Source of the DNA: Streptococcus pneumoniae
GTDB lineage: Bacteria > Bacillota > Bacilli > Lactobacillales > Streptococcaceae
NCBI GenBank assembly: GCA_040719455.1
Contig: JBFDTN010000001.1
Span: forward strand, 682,001 to 746,000
Length of the DNA: 64,000 bases
Reading direction: 5' to 3'
The position numbers and the translations under genes are program-made. This document shows, one piece after another, positions 38,001-47,084 of this stretch (its first letter is position 1; each line of letters opens with the position of its first letter). The notes beneath the pieces are model-generated. The model was given only the letters and a program-made list of their open reading frames with translations, made no database searches and was not told the DNA's origin.

Positions 38001-38247
38001 GTCTTTCTTTACGTAAAATCCGTGTCACAAACTCAAGCGTAATCGGCTCGATATAGACCTTGTCTGCAATCTCCTTATCCGTCATAATGGTCGCGGGATT
38101 AGAGTTTACCAAAACAACACTGTATCCCTCTTCTTTCAGCGCTAAACAAGCCTGAGTCCCTGCATAATCAAACTCCGCCGCCTGACCAATCACAATCGGC
38201 CCAGACCCAATCACCATGATTTTTTGAATATCCCTACGTTTTGGCAT
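35068..38247 (-). CDS. carB: Carbamoyl-phosphate synthase large subunit
   Basis: CarB makes carbamoyl phosphate from bicarbonate, two ATP and ammonia channelled from CarA, for pyrimidines and arginine. The 1059-residue protein has the expected duplication: two ATP-grasp halves, each starting with a [11 protein letters not shown]-type loop ([20 protein letters not shown] near the start; [17 protein letters not shown] near residue 555), and a C-terminal methylglyoxal-synthase-like allosteric domain. It is the last gene of the pyr operon. No Shine-Dalgarno stands before its ATG: the DNA just upstream is a 123-bp foldback element, beyond which an AAAGGAG lies about 140 bp away. Confidence 0.97.
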   Translation of the reverse strand: MPKRRDIQKIMVIGSGPIVIGQAAEFDYAGTQACLALKEEGYSVVLVNSNPATIMTDKEIADKVYIEPITLEFVTRILRKERPDALLPTLGGQTGLNMAMELSKAGILDELGVELLGTKLSAIDQAEDRDLFKQLMEELGQPIPESEIVTTVEEAVAFANRIGYPVIVRPAFTLGGTGGGMCAGEEELREIAENGLKLSPVTQCLIERSIAGFKEIEYEVMRDSADNALVVCNMENFDPVGVHTGDSIVFAPTQTLSDYENQMLRDASLKIIRALKIEGGCNVQLALDPHSFRYYVIEVNPRVSRSSALASKATGYPIAKLAAKIAVGLTLDEVKNPVTGSTYAMFEPALDYVVAKIPRFPFDKFEYGERRLGTQMKATGEVMAIGRNIEESLLKACRSLEIGVYHNEIPELTQVSDDALMEKVVKPQDDRLFYVSEAIRRGYSIEELAELTKIDVFFLDKLLHIVELEQELAANQGDIGVLKRAKQNGFADQKIAELWGRKANDIRKLRLENKIIPVYKMVDTCAAEFESSTPYFYSTYGFENESLPSDKESVLVLGSGPIRIGQGVEFDYATVHSVKAIQAAGYEAIIMNSNPETVSTDFSVSDKLYFEPLTVEDVLHVIDLEQPKGVIVQFGGQTAINLAEPLAKAGVTILGTQVADLDRAEDRDLFEQALKALGIPQPPGQTATNEEEAIAAARAIGFPVLVRPSYVLGGRAMEIVENEEDLRSYMQTAVKASPDHPVLVDSYIVGQECEVDAISDGKEVLIPGIMEHIERAGVHSGDSMAVYPPQTLSKKVQETIADYTKKLAVGLNCVGMMNIQFVIKDEMVYVIEVNPRASRTVPFLSKVTDIPMAQVATRLILGESLAEIGYEDGLYPESTRVHIKAPVFSFTKLAKVDSLLGPEMKSTGEVMGTDTTLEKALYKAFEASYLHLPTFGTVVFTIADDNKQEALELAKRFANIGYGILATSGTAAYFAENGVRVQIVEKIGDSDHQDIPALVRQGKIQAIINTVGTKRTAGRDGVAIRRAAVEHGIPLFTAMDTAEAMLKVLESRSFMTEAI

Positions 38248-38258
38248 AATTAAGATAT

Positions 38259-38381
38259 AAAGGGCGTATAACGAACGCAGTCAAAATAGGAGTTTTTCCG
38301 CTGAACCAAAGGTTCTAGGAAAAACTATCTTTTTGACCAAGTTCGTAGCCCGTATTCAGTTTCCTAAATACGAAACCCTTT
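38259..38381. repeat. 123-bp foldback element between carA and carB
   Basis: The two halves are inverted repeats with nested arms: AAAGGG-CGTAT outer, GAACGCAGTCAAAA, GAGTTTTTCC and GAACC toward the centre (38303-38315, GAACCAAAGGTTC), then their complements out to ATACGAAACCCTTT. It codes for nothing and resembles a MITE. It separates a strong AAAGGAGA site (about 38384-38393, minus strand) from the carB start codon. Confidence 0.75.
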
Positions 38382-38433
38382 GCGTCTCCTTTCTATTCAT
38401 CTGCTCTTCAAGAAGCTATTGACGATCACTCTT

Positions 38434-39522
38434 TTACAAACGTTCAGCTCCAGCTTTAAATCCATCCATCAACTCCATAAATTCGTCAAACAGATAGCTA
38501 GCATCGTGCGGTCCTGGTGCTGCATCTGGATGGTATTGTACGGAAAAAGCTGGGTGATACTTATGACGAACTCCTTCAACTGAGCGGTCATTAATTTCCT
38601 CATGCGTGATGAGCAAATCTTCTGGAAAATCCTCACGACTCACGGCATAGCCATGGTTTTGACTGGTAAAATCCACTCGCCCTGTCGCAATCTCACGCAC
38701 GGCATGATTGAAACCACGGTGTCCAAACTTCATCTTGTAGGTCTTAGCACCGTTAGCCTTACTAAAGAGCTGATGGCCCATACAAATCCCAAAAATCGGA
38801 ATCTTACCTTGAACACCACGAATCATCTCTAGCGCTTCTGGCACATCATCTGGATCTCCAGGACCGTTTGACAGCATGACGCCGTCTGGATTTAGATGAA
38901 TAATTTCCTCAGCTGTCGTATTGTAAGGCACCACGGTCACATTGCAGTTGCGCTTGGCTAGCTCTCTTAAAATCGAATGTTTTAATCCAAAATCAACCAA
39001 GACAACATTGCGACCAGTTCCTGGTGCTGGATAAGCTGTCTTTGTAGAGACCTGCTTGATATTATCAGTTGGCAGGACCGTTGCTTTTAGCTGATCTTGC
39101 AAATGCTCAAGAGAATCTCCAACATTTGCCAAGGTTGCCTTCATGGTTCCATGCTGACGGATAATCTTGGTCAGAGCTCGTGTATCAATCCCTGCAATTC
39201 CTGGAATATGCTTGGATTTTAAAAACTCATCTAGGGTCATTTGATTGCGCCAGTTGCTCGCTCGTCTCGCCCATTCATAGACCACCACTCCCTTGCAGGT
39301 CGGACTAATCGACTCATAGTCGTCACGATTGACTCCGTAATTTCCCACTAAAGGATAGGTAAAGGTCAAAATCTGTCCATTATAAGACTGGTCGGTAATG
39401 GACTCTTGGTAGCCTGTCATCCCTGTGTTAAAGACAATCTCTCCTGTCACATCTATGTCTGCACCAAAAGCCTCTCCCTCAAAAATGGTCCCATCTTCTA
39501 AAATTAACAGACGTTTTGCCAT
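38434..39522 (-). CDS. carA: Carbamoyl-phosphate synthase small (glutaminase) subunit
   Basis: CarA releases ammonia from glutamine for CarB. The 362-residue protein has the CarA N-terminal domain ([15 protein letters not shown]) and a class I amidotransferase domain with nucleophile Cys247 in [10 protein letters not shown]. The catalytic His is in [13 protein letters not shown], where the usual HPE reads HPD; Glu to Asp at this position is a conservative change that I note as seen. It lies between pyrB and carB in the pyr operon. Confidence 0.97.
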   Translation of the reverse strand: MAKRLLILEDGTIFEGEAFGADIDVTGEIVFNTGMTGYQESITDQSYNGQILTFTYPLVGNYGVNRDDYESISPTCKGVVVYEWARRASNWRNQMTLDEFLKSKHIPGIAGIDTRALTKIIRQHGTMKATLANVGDSLEHLQDQLKATVLPTDNIKQVSTKTAYPAPGTGRNVVLVDFGLKHSILRELAKRNCNVTVVPYNTTAEEIIHLNPDGVMLSNGPGDPDDVPEALEMIRGVQGKIPIFGICMGHQLFSKANGAKTYKMKFGHRGFNHAVREIATGRVDFTSQNHGYAVSREDFPEDLLITHEEINDRSVEGVRHKYHPAFSVQYHPDAAPGPHDASYLFDEFMELMDGFKAGAERL

Positions 39523-39550
39523 AACGCTCGATTCTCCTTCTTTTCCTTGA

Positions 39551-40477
39551 TTAGCGATTTTCTTGTCGCCCTTTCAATACCGCTTCTATGATTGCCATGC
39601 GGACAAAGATACCATTGGTCATTTGTTGCACAATTCGTGATTTTGGTGACTCGACCAATTCATCCGCAATCTCTACGCCACGATTGACAGGCGCTGGATG
39701 CATGATAATCGCATGGTCTTGTAAGCGCGCGTACCGCTCTTGATTTAATCCATGTGCCTTATGATAGTTGTTGATAGAAAAGGCTGAATATTCATCATGT
39801 CGTTCATGCTGCACCCGTAGAAACATCATGACATCCACTTGATCAATCACCTCATCAATCGTCACAAAACTTCCATAGTCCGCAAATTCAGCTGTTCGCC
39901 ATTCGTCTGGTCCTGCAAAATACAACTCTGCACCAAGGCGTTTCAAAATCATCATATTTGATTTTGCGACACGGGAATGCTTCAAATCTCCAGCAATCGC
40001 AATTTTCAAGCCATCAAAATGACCGAATTCTTCATAAATAGTCATCAAGTCCAACAGACTTTGGCTCGGATGTTGTCCTGAACCATCTCCACCATTAACG
40101 ATAGAAGTCGTAATAGTAGGACTTTCAATCAGTTCCTTGTAATAATCGACCTCTGGGTGACGAATGACACAAACATCCACCCCCAGTGCCGATAAGGTTA
40201 AAATCGTATCATACAAGGTCTCGCCCTTATTGACAGAGCTTGTCTTGCTATCAAAATCCAATAAATCAAGCCCCAACTTCAACTCGGCTACTTCAAAAGC
40301 CTTGTGGGTTCTAGTAGAAGATTCAAAGAAGAGGTTGCTGACAATATGCTGGTCTTCATAAGAAACCTTGCTACCATTTTTAAACTCAATCCCTCGTTTA
40401 ATGAGAGCTAGGACTTCTTCATTGGTGAGCAATTCCATAGAAACAAGATGTTTAAGTGCGATTTGATTGGTTGACAT
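39551..40477 (-). CDS. pyrB: Aspartate carbamoyltransferase catalytic subunit
   Basis: PyrB forms N-carbamoyl-aspartate from carbamoyl phosphate and aspartate, the first committed pyrimidine step. The 308-residue protein carries the carbamoyl-phosphate loop [27 protein letters not shown] and the C-terminal [12 protein letters not shown]. Start set at 40477 with an AAAGGAG site 7 bp upstream; an upstream in-frame ATG overlaps the site. No pyrI regulatory gene follows, as expected for streptococci. Confidence 0.97.
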   Translation of the reverse strand: MSTNQIALKHLVSMELLTNEEVLALIKRGIEFKNGSKVSYEDQHIVSNLFFESSTRTHKAFEVAELKLGLDLLDFDSKTSSVNKGETLYDTILTLSALGVDVCVIRHPEVDYYKELIESPTITTSIVNGGDGSGQHPSQSLLDLMTIYEEFGHFDGLKIAIAGDLKHSRVAKSNMMILKRLGAELYFAGPDEWRTAEFADYGSFVTIDEVIDQVDVMMFLRVQHERHDEYSAFSINNYHKAHGLNQERYARLQDHAIIMHPAPVNRGVEIADELVESPKSRIVQQMTNGIFVRMAIIEAVLKGRQENR

Positions 40478-40543
40478 GACATTCTCCTTTAACATTTTAC
40501 TGAGCTATTGGCTCGATGGTTACCGTTTATCAGATGATGACTA

Positions 40544-41812
40544 TTATTTCTTTGGTTCTGGCAAGATGAGGTAGAGGACAATTCCTAGGATGGTTGATAA
40601 TGCCACTCCTGAGATTTGTAGTCCTGATAATTGAAGGGTCAATCCTCCGATACCAGATACCAAGATGACACTGGCAATCAAAAGATTCTTCTTATTGTCC
40701 ATATCTGTTTGCTTTTCAATCAAAATCTTCAACCCACTCGATGCGATAACTCCAAAGAGAGCGATTGAAATACCACCGAGTACTGGACTTGGGATTGACT
40801 GAAGAAGGGCAGATACTTTTCCAACAAAACTCATCACAATCGCAAGAACTGCAGCTCCTGCAATCACATACACACTGTAAATTTTATTAAGAGCCATTAC
40901 TCCGATGTTTTCACCGTAACTAGTCACCGGCGGAGCTCCGACAAAACCAGCAATCACTTGCGCAAGCCCGTCTCCAAGAAGCGTCTTATCAAGTCCTGGT
41001 TCTTTAAAGAAGTCTTTTCCTGTCAAGCTATTTAAGACCATCACATGACCAAAGTGCTCCGTCATCGTCACAAAGGCAATTGGTGCCATGGTCAAAATCG
41101 CACTTGGATACAATTTAATACCATAATCAAGGAAAGGAAGATTCATTGGCGGAAAGCTAATCCATGATGCTTTTGCCACACCTGCAAAGGAGATAATTTC
41201 CTGACCTGTCACTGCTCCTAAAAGAAGGGCAAAGACATAACCAATGATGAGACCCAGCAAGATTGGAATCACACCGATGATTTTCTTACCGTAGATATTG
41301 AGGAGGATAACCGCAAACAAGGTCACCATCCCAATCGCAAAATTGGTCAAGCTGTATTCCCCATTTTTCATCATTACATCATTGACCGCTGTTCCTGCAA
41401 GACTAAGACCAATGACCATGATGATAGGACCTACAACCACAGGAGGCAAGATCTTATCAATCCAACCATTACCAGCCACTCGTACAATCATGGCTACGAT
41501 GAAATACACCAAACCACCTGTAATGGCACCTTGGGCTACCGCAGCAATCCCATCGGTTTTCATCAAGAGTTGCATAGCAGCAATGTAGGCAAAGCTTGAC
41601 CCCATGTAAGCTGGCACTTTAAATTTGGTCACAGACAAGTGAGCGAGCGTTCCAAGACCACTCGATAAGAGAGCCACCGCAGGGTCAATCCCTACTAGAA
41701 TCGGTACTAACACAGTCGCCCCAAACATGGCAAACAAATGTTGGAAGGACAATCCTAAGAGTAGTCCTGGTTTTGGCATATCCTGCACATCATATTTCAT
41801 TTCTTGATTCAT
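40544..41812 (-). CDS. pyrP: Uracil permease (NCS2 family)
   Basis: This 422-residue protein with about 12-14 membrane helices is of the nucleobase-cation symporter-2 family. Typical features are seen: LLGLSFQHLFAMFGATVLVPIL at the N-terminus, the conserved Glu motif in VTMTEHFGHVMVL, and GAPPVTSYGENIGV. It imports uracil. Its place between pyrR and pyrB puts it under PyrR attenuation, so uptake falls when UMP is plentiful. Confidence 0.95.
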   Translation of the reverse strand: MNQEMKYDVQDMPKPGLLLGLSFQHLFAMFGATVLVPILVGIDPAVALLSSGLGTLAHLSVTKFKVPAYMGSSFAYIAAMQLLMKTDGIAAVAQGAITGGLVYFIVAMIVRVAGNGWIDKILPPVVVGPIIMVIGLSLAGTAVNDVMMKNGEYSLTNFAIGMVTLFAVILLNIYGKKIIGVIPILLGLIIGYVFALLLGAVTGQEIISFAGVAKASWISFPPMNLPFLDYGIKLYPSAILTMAPIAFVTMTEHFGHVMVLNSLTGKDFFKEPGLDKTLLGDGLAQVIAGFVGAPPVTSYGENIGVMALNKIYSVYVIAGAAVLAIVMSFVGKVSALLQSIPSPVLGGISIALFGVIASSGLKILIEKQTDMDNKKNLLIASVILVSGIGGLTLQLSGLQISGVALSTILGIVLYLILPEPKK

Positions 41813-41816
41813 CTTC

Positions 41817-42338
41817 TTATTTTTCCTCCGTAATCAAGACGCGATCTTGTCCGTCTTCCTCTTGCATTTCCACAATAATCTCTTCTCTTTGGCTAGTTGG
41901 GATATTTTTCCCGACATAGTCTGGACGAATCGGTAACTCCCGATGCCCACGATCGACTAAAACAGCTAAGCTCACACGCGCAGGGCGTCCTAAGCTGACA
42001 AGATTGTCAATGGCTGCACGAATGGTCCGCCCAGTATAGAGGACATCATCCACCAAAATTACTTCTTTATCCGTAATATCAACGGGCATGCAAGTCGTAT
42101 CTTCCTCTACCTTCTTATCATCACGGAAAGGCTTTGTATCTAACTCTCCCATTGGAACCTCTATGTTCTCCAGCTGCTCTAGGCGCTCTTTTATGCGTCT
42201 CGCAATATAGACACCTCTTGTCTTAATCCCCGCTAGGACAATCTTGTCCAAATCCTTGTTGCGCTCGATGATTTCATAGGTCATGCGGGTAATGGCACGC
42301 TTCATGGTCAAATCATCAACAACTTCTTTTGTTTTCAT
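41817..42338 (-). CDS. pyrR: Bifunctional pyrimidine attenuation regulator / uracil phosphoribosyltransferase
   Basis: PyrR binds UMP/UTP and then its RNA site in the pyr leader, promoting termination; it also has uracil phosphoribosyltransferase activity. The 173-residue protein has the type I PRTase PRPP loop [18 protein letters not shown] and the MTYEIIERN region. The start is 42338 (GGAGG 6 bp upstream). The open frame running further to 42491 crosses the attenuator RNA and is not coding. It is the first gene of pyrR-pyrP-pyrB-carA-carB. Confidence 0.97.
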   Translation of the reverse strand: MKTKEVVDDLTMKRAITRMTYEIIERNKDLDKIVLAGIKTRGVYIARRIKERLEQLENIEVPMGELDTKPFRDDKKVEEDTTCMPVDITDKEVILVDDVLYTGRTIRAAIDNLVSLGRPARVSLAVLVDRGHRELPIRPDYVGKNIPTSQREEIIVEMQEEDGQDRVLITEEK

Positions 42339-42359
42339 CACAAACCTCCTATAAGTATA

Positions 42360-42482
42360 ATAAAAAAGTCTCCTTTGACAAGGAGACTCCAGAAAATTTG
42401 GGTATAGCAAGACCCGCAGGTCACACTCTACCCATTCTATCAACCGTTTCTCCTTGCCTGCCTCTCTGGACAGAATTAAAGG
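42360..42482 (-). promoter_or_regulatory. PyrR-dependent attenuator of the pyr operon
   Basis: The leader contains the PyrR binding element GTCCAGAGAGGCAGGCAAGG (about 42455-42474) and, downstream, the terminator hairpin AGTCTCCTT/AAGGAGACT followed by TTTTTTATT (about 42360-42388). Between them lies the antiterminator segment. With PyrR and UMP bound the terminator forms; without it transcription continues into pyrR. Confidence 0.92.
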
Positions 42483-42499
42483 AATCTTCAATTTTTTCT

Positions 42500-42528
42500 A
42501 TTATATCACAAACTTTTCTCATTTTCAA
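42500..42528 (-). promoter_or_regulatory. pyr operon promoter
   Basis: -35 TTGAAA (42523-42528), 17-bp spacer, -10 TATAAT (42500-42505) with an extended TGA. Very close to consensus; start near 42493, just before the attenuator. Confidence 0.88.
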
Positions 42529-42538
42529 GAAAAAACAA

Positions 42539-43168
42539 TCATTTTTTCACAAAAGATGAGAAAGATTTGATACCAACTAAAACAAATCCTGCAGCTAAAT
42601 AGGCAAGAAAGATGGTCACAATCCAACGAAAGACATAGAGGCTTCCGTATTTGGGAATATTCAAAAAGAAATAAGCAAAGGGGCTATCCACTGCACCTGG
42701 GATTGGGAGTTTCAAGACCAAGCCATTGAGAAGTGCAAAGACCATATAAAGAAGGGGGATACTTGTCCAAAGCAAGGGATCAAACCACCGATAGACTCGT
42801 CCTTTGTCAAAGACAAGAGTATCCGCAAAAAAACATAATGGCACAATATAGTGACAGAGGAAATTCTCCAAACGGTAAAAATCAGTCGCTAAAGGCGCCA
42901 ACATAAAATGGTAAATAACACAGGTAATCATGATACACATGGTCACGCCACCCTTGATTCTCAAGACCTTGTCCGTCTTCCAAGCCGTATTTGAACGCGG
43001 CATTAAATAGAGTAGATAAGCGGTAAATGCTGTTACAATGATGTTTGATAAGACCGTATAGTACATGAGCATACCCAATCCACCGTGACGCGTAATTTCC
43101 AGATAAACACCTGTAAATCCTAGAATGAAGAGGATAATTCGGCTATAAAAAATGAGATTTCGTTTCAT
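42539..43168 (-). CDS. Pr6Pr-type integral membrane protein
   Basis: This membrane protein of 209 residues has about six hydrophobic helices and resembles the Pr6Pr/FAR-17a-AIG1-like group of bacterial membrane proteins of unknown function (polar residues H-Y-L within helices, e.g. RLENFLCHYIVPLCFFAD). No catalytic motif can be assigned. The start at 43168 lies 1 bp after the phnA stop codon, so translation is probably coupled. Its 3' end lies close to the pyr promoter. Confidence 0.7.
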   Translation of the reverse strand: MKRNLIFYSRIILFILGFTGVYLEITRHGGLGMLMYYTVLSNIIVTAFTAYLLYLMPRSNTAWKTDKVLRIKGGVTMCIMITCVIYHFMLAPLATDFYRLENFLCHYIVPLCFFADTLVFDKGRVYRWFDPLLWTSIPLLYMVFALLNGLVLKLPIPGAVDSPFAYFFLNIPKYGSLYVFRWIVTIFLAYLAAGFVLVGIKSFSSFVKK

Positions 43169-43169
43169 C

Positions 43170-43502
43170 TTAGATTTTCTTGACAAATTCTGATTTGAGT
43201 TTCATGGCACCAAAACCGTCAATTTTACAGTCGATATTGTGGTCTCCCTCGACAAGACGGATATTTTTCACGCGCGTTCCTTGCTTGATGTCTTTTGGTG
43301 CTCCCTTGACTTTCAAGTCTTTAATCACGGTTACCGTGTCACCATCTGCCAAGCGATTGCCATTTGAGTCTAGTACAACAAGTCCTTCTTCTACGACTTC
43401 TTCTGGGTTCCATTCATAGGCACATTCTGGACAGACCAAGAGCGTTCCATCTTCATAGACGTATTCTGAGTTACATTTTGGGCAATTTGGTAAAGTATTC
43501 AT
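43170..43502 (-). CDS. PhnA-family zinc-ribbon protein
   Basis: This 110-residue protein has an N-terminal zinc ribbon ([15 protein letters not shown] ... CPECAYEW) and a C-terminal SH3-like PhnA domain ([20 protein letters not shown]). The name PhnA comes from an E. coli gene near the phosphonate operon; relatives have no proven role in phosphonate use. The ATG at 43502 has a site GAGAATAAT nearby. It is followed directly by the membrane-protein gene. Confidence 0.9.
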   Translation of the reverse strand: MNTLPNCPKCNSEYVYEDGTLLVCPECAYEWNPEEVVEEGLVVLDSNGNRLADGDTVTVIKDLKVKGAPKDIKQGTRVKNIRLVEGDHNIDCKIDGFGAMKLKSEFVKKI

Positions 43503-43569
43503 ATTATTCTCCTTTTTCTTTGTTTAGTATATCGTATTTTTCAAATTTTGACAAATCAGCCTATTGTGA

Positions 43570-44370
43570 CTATTTTTTGCCGAGTTCTTGAGTGCGCGCG
43601 TATGCCTTACTTACAGCTTCAATAACAGAGCCTCTAAATCCTGTCTTTTCAAGACTAGCAACACCTGCGATGGTTGATCCACCTGGGCTACACACTTGAT
43701 CTTTTAAGACAGCGGGGTGTTCTTTGGTTTCAAGAACCATTTTACCTGCACCAAGCACTGTCTGTGCTGCCATTTTAAGCGCCACATCTCGAAGCAAGCC
43801 TTGCTCTACTCCAGCATCACTCAAGGCTTCAATAAAAGGATAGACAAAGGCAGGACCGCAACCTGCAAGCGCCGTCGCTGCATCTAATTGCTTTTCATCA
43901 AGCAAGATGAACTCAGCGCTACCTGTTAATAGCTCGCTAAAGAGTTGCTGATCACTTTCTGATACTCCTAATCCAAGTGCATAGCTAATAACTCCTGCAC
44001 CTACCGCCACTGGGGTATTCGGCATCATACGAATAAAGCGGTGCTGACTCGGAACCATCTTCTCCAACTGAGCAAGGGAGAGTCCTGCTGCCATACTGAT
44101 GAAAAGGACAGATGAGCGCTTCTCTAAAATAGCTCTATGCTGTGTCAATAATGCCTCAAACTGAGCAGGTTTAACGCCTAGAAAAATTACCTCTGCCTGC
44201 GCAAACACCTCTTCATTTGTGGCAATCTGCCCACCAATTTCTTGGGAGATAGCGATTGCTTTTTCAGGACTCCGATTGGCTAATAAAAGATTTTCCCCAT
44301 GACTTTTTGCAATCAAGCGGGCTAAGAGTCCTCCCATATTTCCCAATCCAATACATCCAATTCTTGTCAT
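43570..44370 (-). CDS. proC: Pyrroline-5-carboxylate reductase
   Basis: ProC reduces pyrroline-5-carboxylate to proline with NAD(P)H. The 266-residue protein has the Rossmann start IGCIGLGNMGGLLARLI and the C-terminal PROSITE-type stretch LKDQVCSPGGSTIAGVASLE, both diagnostic. It starts 1 bp after the proA stop codon, as last gene of proB-proA-proC. Confidence 0.96.
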   Translation of the reverse strand: MTRIGCIGLGNMGGLLARLIAKSHGENLLLANRSPEKAIAISQEIGGQIATNEEVFAQAEVIFLGVKPAQFEALLTQHRAILEKRSSVLFISMAAGLSLAQLEKMVPSQHRFIRMMPNTPVAVGAGVISYALGLGVSESDQQLFSELLTGSAEFILLDEKQLDAATALAGCGPAFVYPFIEALSDAGVEQGLLRDVALKMAAQTVLGAGKMVLETKEHPAVLKDQVCSPGGSTIAGVASLEKTGFRGSVIEAVSKAYARTQELGKK

Positions 44371-44371
44371 C

Positions 44372-45634
44372 TTACACCCTCACTTGTCCGTTTCCTGCTA
44401 CGATGTATTTGTAAGTCGTCATTTCTTTTAAGCCCATCGGACCTCTAGCATGCAATTTTTGAGTGGAAATCCCCATCTCACATCCCAGACCAAACTCCCC
44501 ACCGTCTGTAAAACGAGTCGAAGCATTGACATACACGGCTGCACTATCTACCTGCTCCGTGAAATAAGCTGCAGCTTTTTCATCATCTGTGATGATTGCA
44601 TCTGAATGATGGGTACTGTGTGCCTCAATATGATCAACAGCCTCTTCTAAAGATGACACCACCTTAACAGCAAGGACATAATCCGAAAATTCTGTGTCAA
44701 AATCTGCATCCCCTGCTAATTGTCCTACCATCAAATGACTGGCTTTTTCATCGAGACGAAATGCCACCGTTGTAAGACCTAGCTGCTCACGTTCTCTGAC
44801 CAAAACTTCTTCCAAGCGAGGAAGGAATTCTGCTGCAATGGCCTCATGAACCAAGCACACTTCCATAGCGTTGCAGACTGATGGTCGGCTAGTTTTAGCA
44901 TTTTTAATAATCGAAAGTGCCATATCTTGATTTGCCGCTTGGTCAACATAGACATGGACAATCCCTGTTCCTGTCTCAATCACAGGTACAATGGCATTTT
45001 CAACCACAGCCTGAATCAAACCAGCTCCGCCCCGTGGAATCAAGAGATCCAAATAGCCTTTTGCCTTCATCATCTCATAGCTACTCGTACGGCTCGTATC
45101 ACTAATCAACTGCAAGCAGTCAGGAGAAATACTTGTCTGAGCAATTCCCTCTTTTAGAGCAGCCACAATCGCTGCTGCTGTCTGATAGGCTTCTTTTCCA
45201 CTGCGTAAAACCACCGCATTTCCACTCTTTAAGGCAAGCGCTGCCGCATCAGAGGTCACATTTGGACGACTTTCGTAGATAATCCCTACAACCCCTAAAG
45301 CCACACGTTTTTTGACCACTTGAAGTCCATTGGGTAAAGTAGTCTCTTCCATGACTTCTCCAATCGGGTCTGGCAACACAGCCACATCACGGATTCCTTT
45401 TGCCATAGCAAGAATCCTCTCTTCATCTAGGAACAAGCGATCCAGCATCACATCTGAAATCTTACCCTTTGCTGCTTCCATATCCATTTGATTGGCATGT
45501 AAGATAGCTTTTGTATGCGCCACTAATTGAGTCGCCATGGCTTCAAGCGCTGCATTTTTCTCAGTCGTTGTTGCAGTATTGATCGATTTTTTCACACGAT
45601 TAACAGTCTCTAATAATTCTTGTGTACTTGTCAT
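44372..45634 (-). CDS. proA: Glutamate-5-semialdehyde dehydrogenase (gamma-glutamyl phosphate reductase)
   Basis: ProA reduces gamma-glutamyl phosphate to glutamate-5-semialdehyde. The 420-residue protein contains the aldehyde-dehydrogenase-like catalytic Cys in [16 protein letters not shown] and the family segment [28 protein letters not shown] (split here only for description). The ATG at 45634 has AAAGGA 6 bp upstream; an ATG two codons earlier overlaps the site. Middle gene of the proline operon. Confidence 0.97.
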   Translation of the reverse strand: MTSTQELLETVNRVKKSINTATTTEKNAALEAMATQLVAHTKAILHANQMDMEAAKGKISDVMLDRLFLDEERILAMAKGIRDVAVLPDPIGEVMEETTLPNGLQVVKKRVALGVVGIIYESRPNVTSDAAALALKSGNAVVLRSGKEAYQTAAAIVAALKEGIAQTSISPDCLQLISDTSRTSSYEMMKAKGYLDLLIPRGGAGLIQAVVENAIVPVIETGTGIVHVYVDQAANQDMALSIIKNAKTSRPSVCNAMEVCLVHEAIAAEFLPRLEEVLVREREQLGLTTVAFRLDEKASHLMVGQLAGDADFDTEFSDYVLAVKVVSSLEEAVDHIEAHSTHHSDAIITDDEKAAAYFTEQVDSAAVYVNASTRFTDGGEFGLGCEMGISTQKLHARGPMGLKEMTTYKYIVAGNGQVRV

Positions 45635-45686
45635 ACGCATTCCTTTCTCTTTATCCTTAATTTTCCGTCACCCAAAAGATACATTT

Positions 45687-46796
45687 CTAAAATTCTGAAA
45701 ATAAGAGCTCTAGCTCTGGTGTCAAAGAAATCCAATCATCACGATGGATGACCACTCCTTTGGGTTTGCTCGCTTTTAGCAAATCTTTCAAAGCCGAATG
45801 CCCAAACAAGACTCGTCCCTTACCTAGTGCTTGCTCTGTCTCCTCATCGTAAACACTGACAATATCATGATAGGAAAAGGCTCCCTCCATTCTCGTAATC
45901 CCTGAAATTAAGAGACTTCTGCCATCTTGACTTAAGGCCTTGCTCGCTCCTTTATCGACCCAGATACTGCCTTTACTGCTAGCATAAAAAGCCAACCATT
46001 GCTTTTGCGTCCGCATATTCCTATCCTGAGCAGCAAAGAAGGTGCCGTCAGCTTGTCTTTCTGCTGCTTCAAGTAAGGGCTCTTCTTTTAAGGAAGAGCA
46101 AATATAAACAGGCACACCTGCCATGGTTGCAATAGTTGCTGCCTTGATTTTGGTCAGCATACCACCTGTGCCATTGCTTGAGCCTGCACCACCAGCCATC
46201 TCGATCAAATCCGTCGAAATAGTCTCAATCTGATCCAACCGTTTGGCAGCTGGATTTTTGGTAGGATTGTCCGTATAAAGACCATCAACATCTGTCAAAA
46301 GCACCAGCAAATCTGCCTGCACCATGGCTGCCACTTGAGCGCTTAGGGTATCGTTATCTCCTACCTTTAACTCAGCAATCGAAACCGTATCATTTTCATT
46401 GATAATAGGAATGGCACCACGATTCAGTAAAACAGACATGGCTTGGTGGGCATTTTGATAGCGTCGTTTATCCGCAAAATCATCCTGTGTCAAGAGAATC
46501 TGCGCTGAAACAATCTGTTTCAGGAGAAGATTCGCCGTATATTCCTCTAGCAATAATCCCTGTCCAACAGCTGCAGAAGCCTGCTTGTCTGCTACCTTGG
46601 TCGGGCGTTTTTTAAAGCCTAAAGAAGAAAAACCAGCTGCAATCGCTCCAGAGGACACCAAAATCAACTCATGCCCTGCTTCATGGAGCATAGCTAGTTG
46701 TTGCGTGATTTTTTTGACCTTAGCTCGTGACAGACTCCCATCAGACTCCGTCAAAGAACTCGTCCCAACCTTAAAAACAATCCGTTTGTACTTCAT
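45687..46796 (-). CDS. proB: Glutamate 5-kinase
   Basis: ProB phosphorylates glutamate, the committed and usually proline-inhibited step of proline synthesis. The 369-residue protein has the amino-acid kinase fold ([20 protein letters not shown]; then [34 protein letters not shown]) and a C-terminal PUA domain ([14 protein letters not shown] onward). First gene of proB-proA-proC; an extended -10 TGGTATAAT lies about 50 bp upstream (near 46847-46855). Confidence 0.97.
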   Translation of the reverse strand: MKYKRIVFKVGTSSLTESDGSLSRAKVKKITQQLAMLHEAGHELILVSSGAIAAGFSSLGFKKRPTKVADKQASAAVGQGLLLEEYTANLLLKQIVSAQILLTQDDFADKRRYQNAHQAMSVLLNRGAIPIINENDTVSIAELKVGDNDTLSAQVAAMVQADLLVLLTDVDGLYTDNPTKNPAAKRLDQIETISTDLIEMAGGAGSSNGTGGMLTKIKAATIATMAGVPVYICSSLKEEPLLEAAERQADGTFFAAQDRNMRTQKQWLAFYASSKGSIWVDKGASKALSQDGRSLLISGITRMEGAFSYHDIVSVYDEETEQALGKGRVLFGHSALKDLLKASKPKGVVIHRDDWISLTPELELLFSEF

Positions 46797-47084
46797 GATG
46801 TGCTACTCTTTCTACCGCCAGTATTCACCAGCGTTTATACTGATTGATTATACCACAAAAGCTGGAAAATCCAAAACTAAGAAGATACAAAAAAAGAGTA
46901 GGATTCAATCGAGATTTCGTAGAACTCGATTCTCCTCACTCCTTTAGTTCTAAGTACATGCTTAACTAATCGACTAGATGATTCTCCTCTCATATCCGCA
47001 AGATTGACATAGTTTGTATCAAACTGCTAAATCTATAAAACATAATGAGGTTGGGTACTCATATCCCAACCTCCTAGATTCCTA
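46797..47084. repeat. proB/agcS gap with composite intergenic repeat, copy C
   Basis: After the proB promoter the gap carries a composite repeat (about 46896-47073): GAGTAGGATTCAATCGAGA foldback arms with CTCGATTCTCCTCACTC, a middle TTTAGTTCTAAGTAC block, the GATTGACATAGTTTG...CAAACTGCTAAATC block, CTATAAAACATAATGAGG, and the end hairpin 47047-47073 (GAGGTTGGG/CCCAACCTC), which lies 12 bp beyond the agcS stop codon and likely terminates it. No gene seen. Confidence 0.65.

Noticed and set aside
38434-39522. CarA inactivated by HPE to HPD change
   Set aside because: Asp is a conservative change, Cys247 and the His are present, and the gene is otherwise perfect; I recall the same residue in other streptococcal CarA, so I treat it as normal.
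42339-42491. N-terminal extension of pyrR by 51 codons
   Set aside because: The stretch is the PyrR attenuator (binding element and terminator); the true ATG at 42338 has a GGAGG site, and 173 residues is the normal PyrR length.
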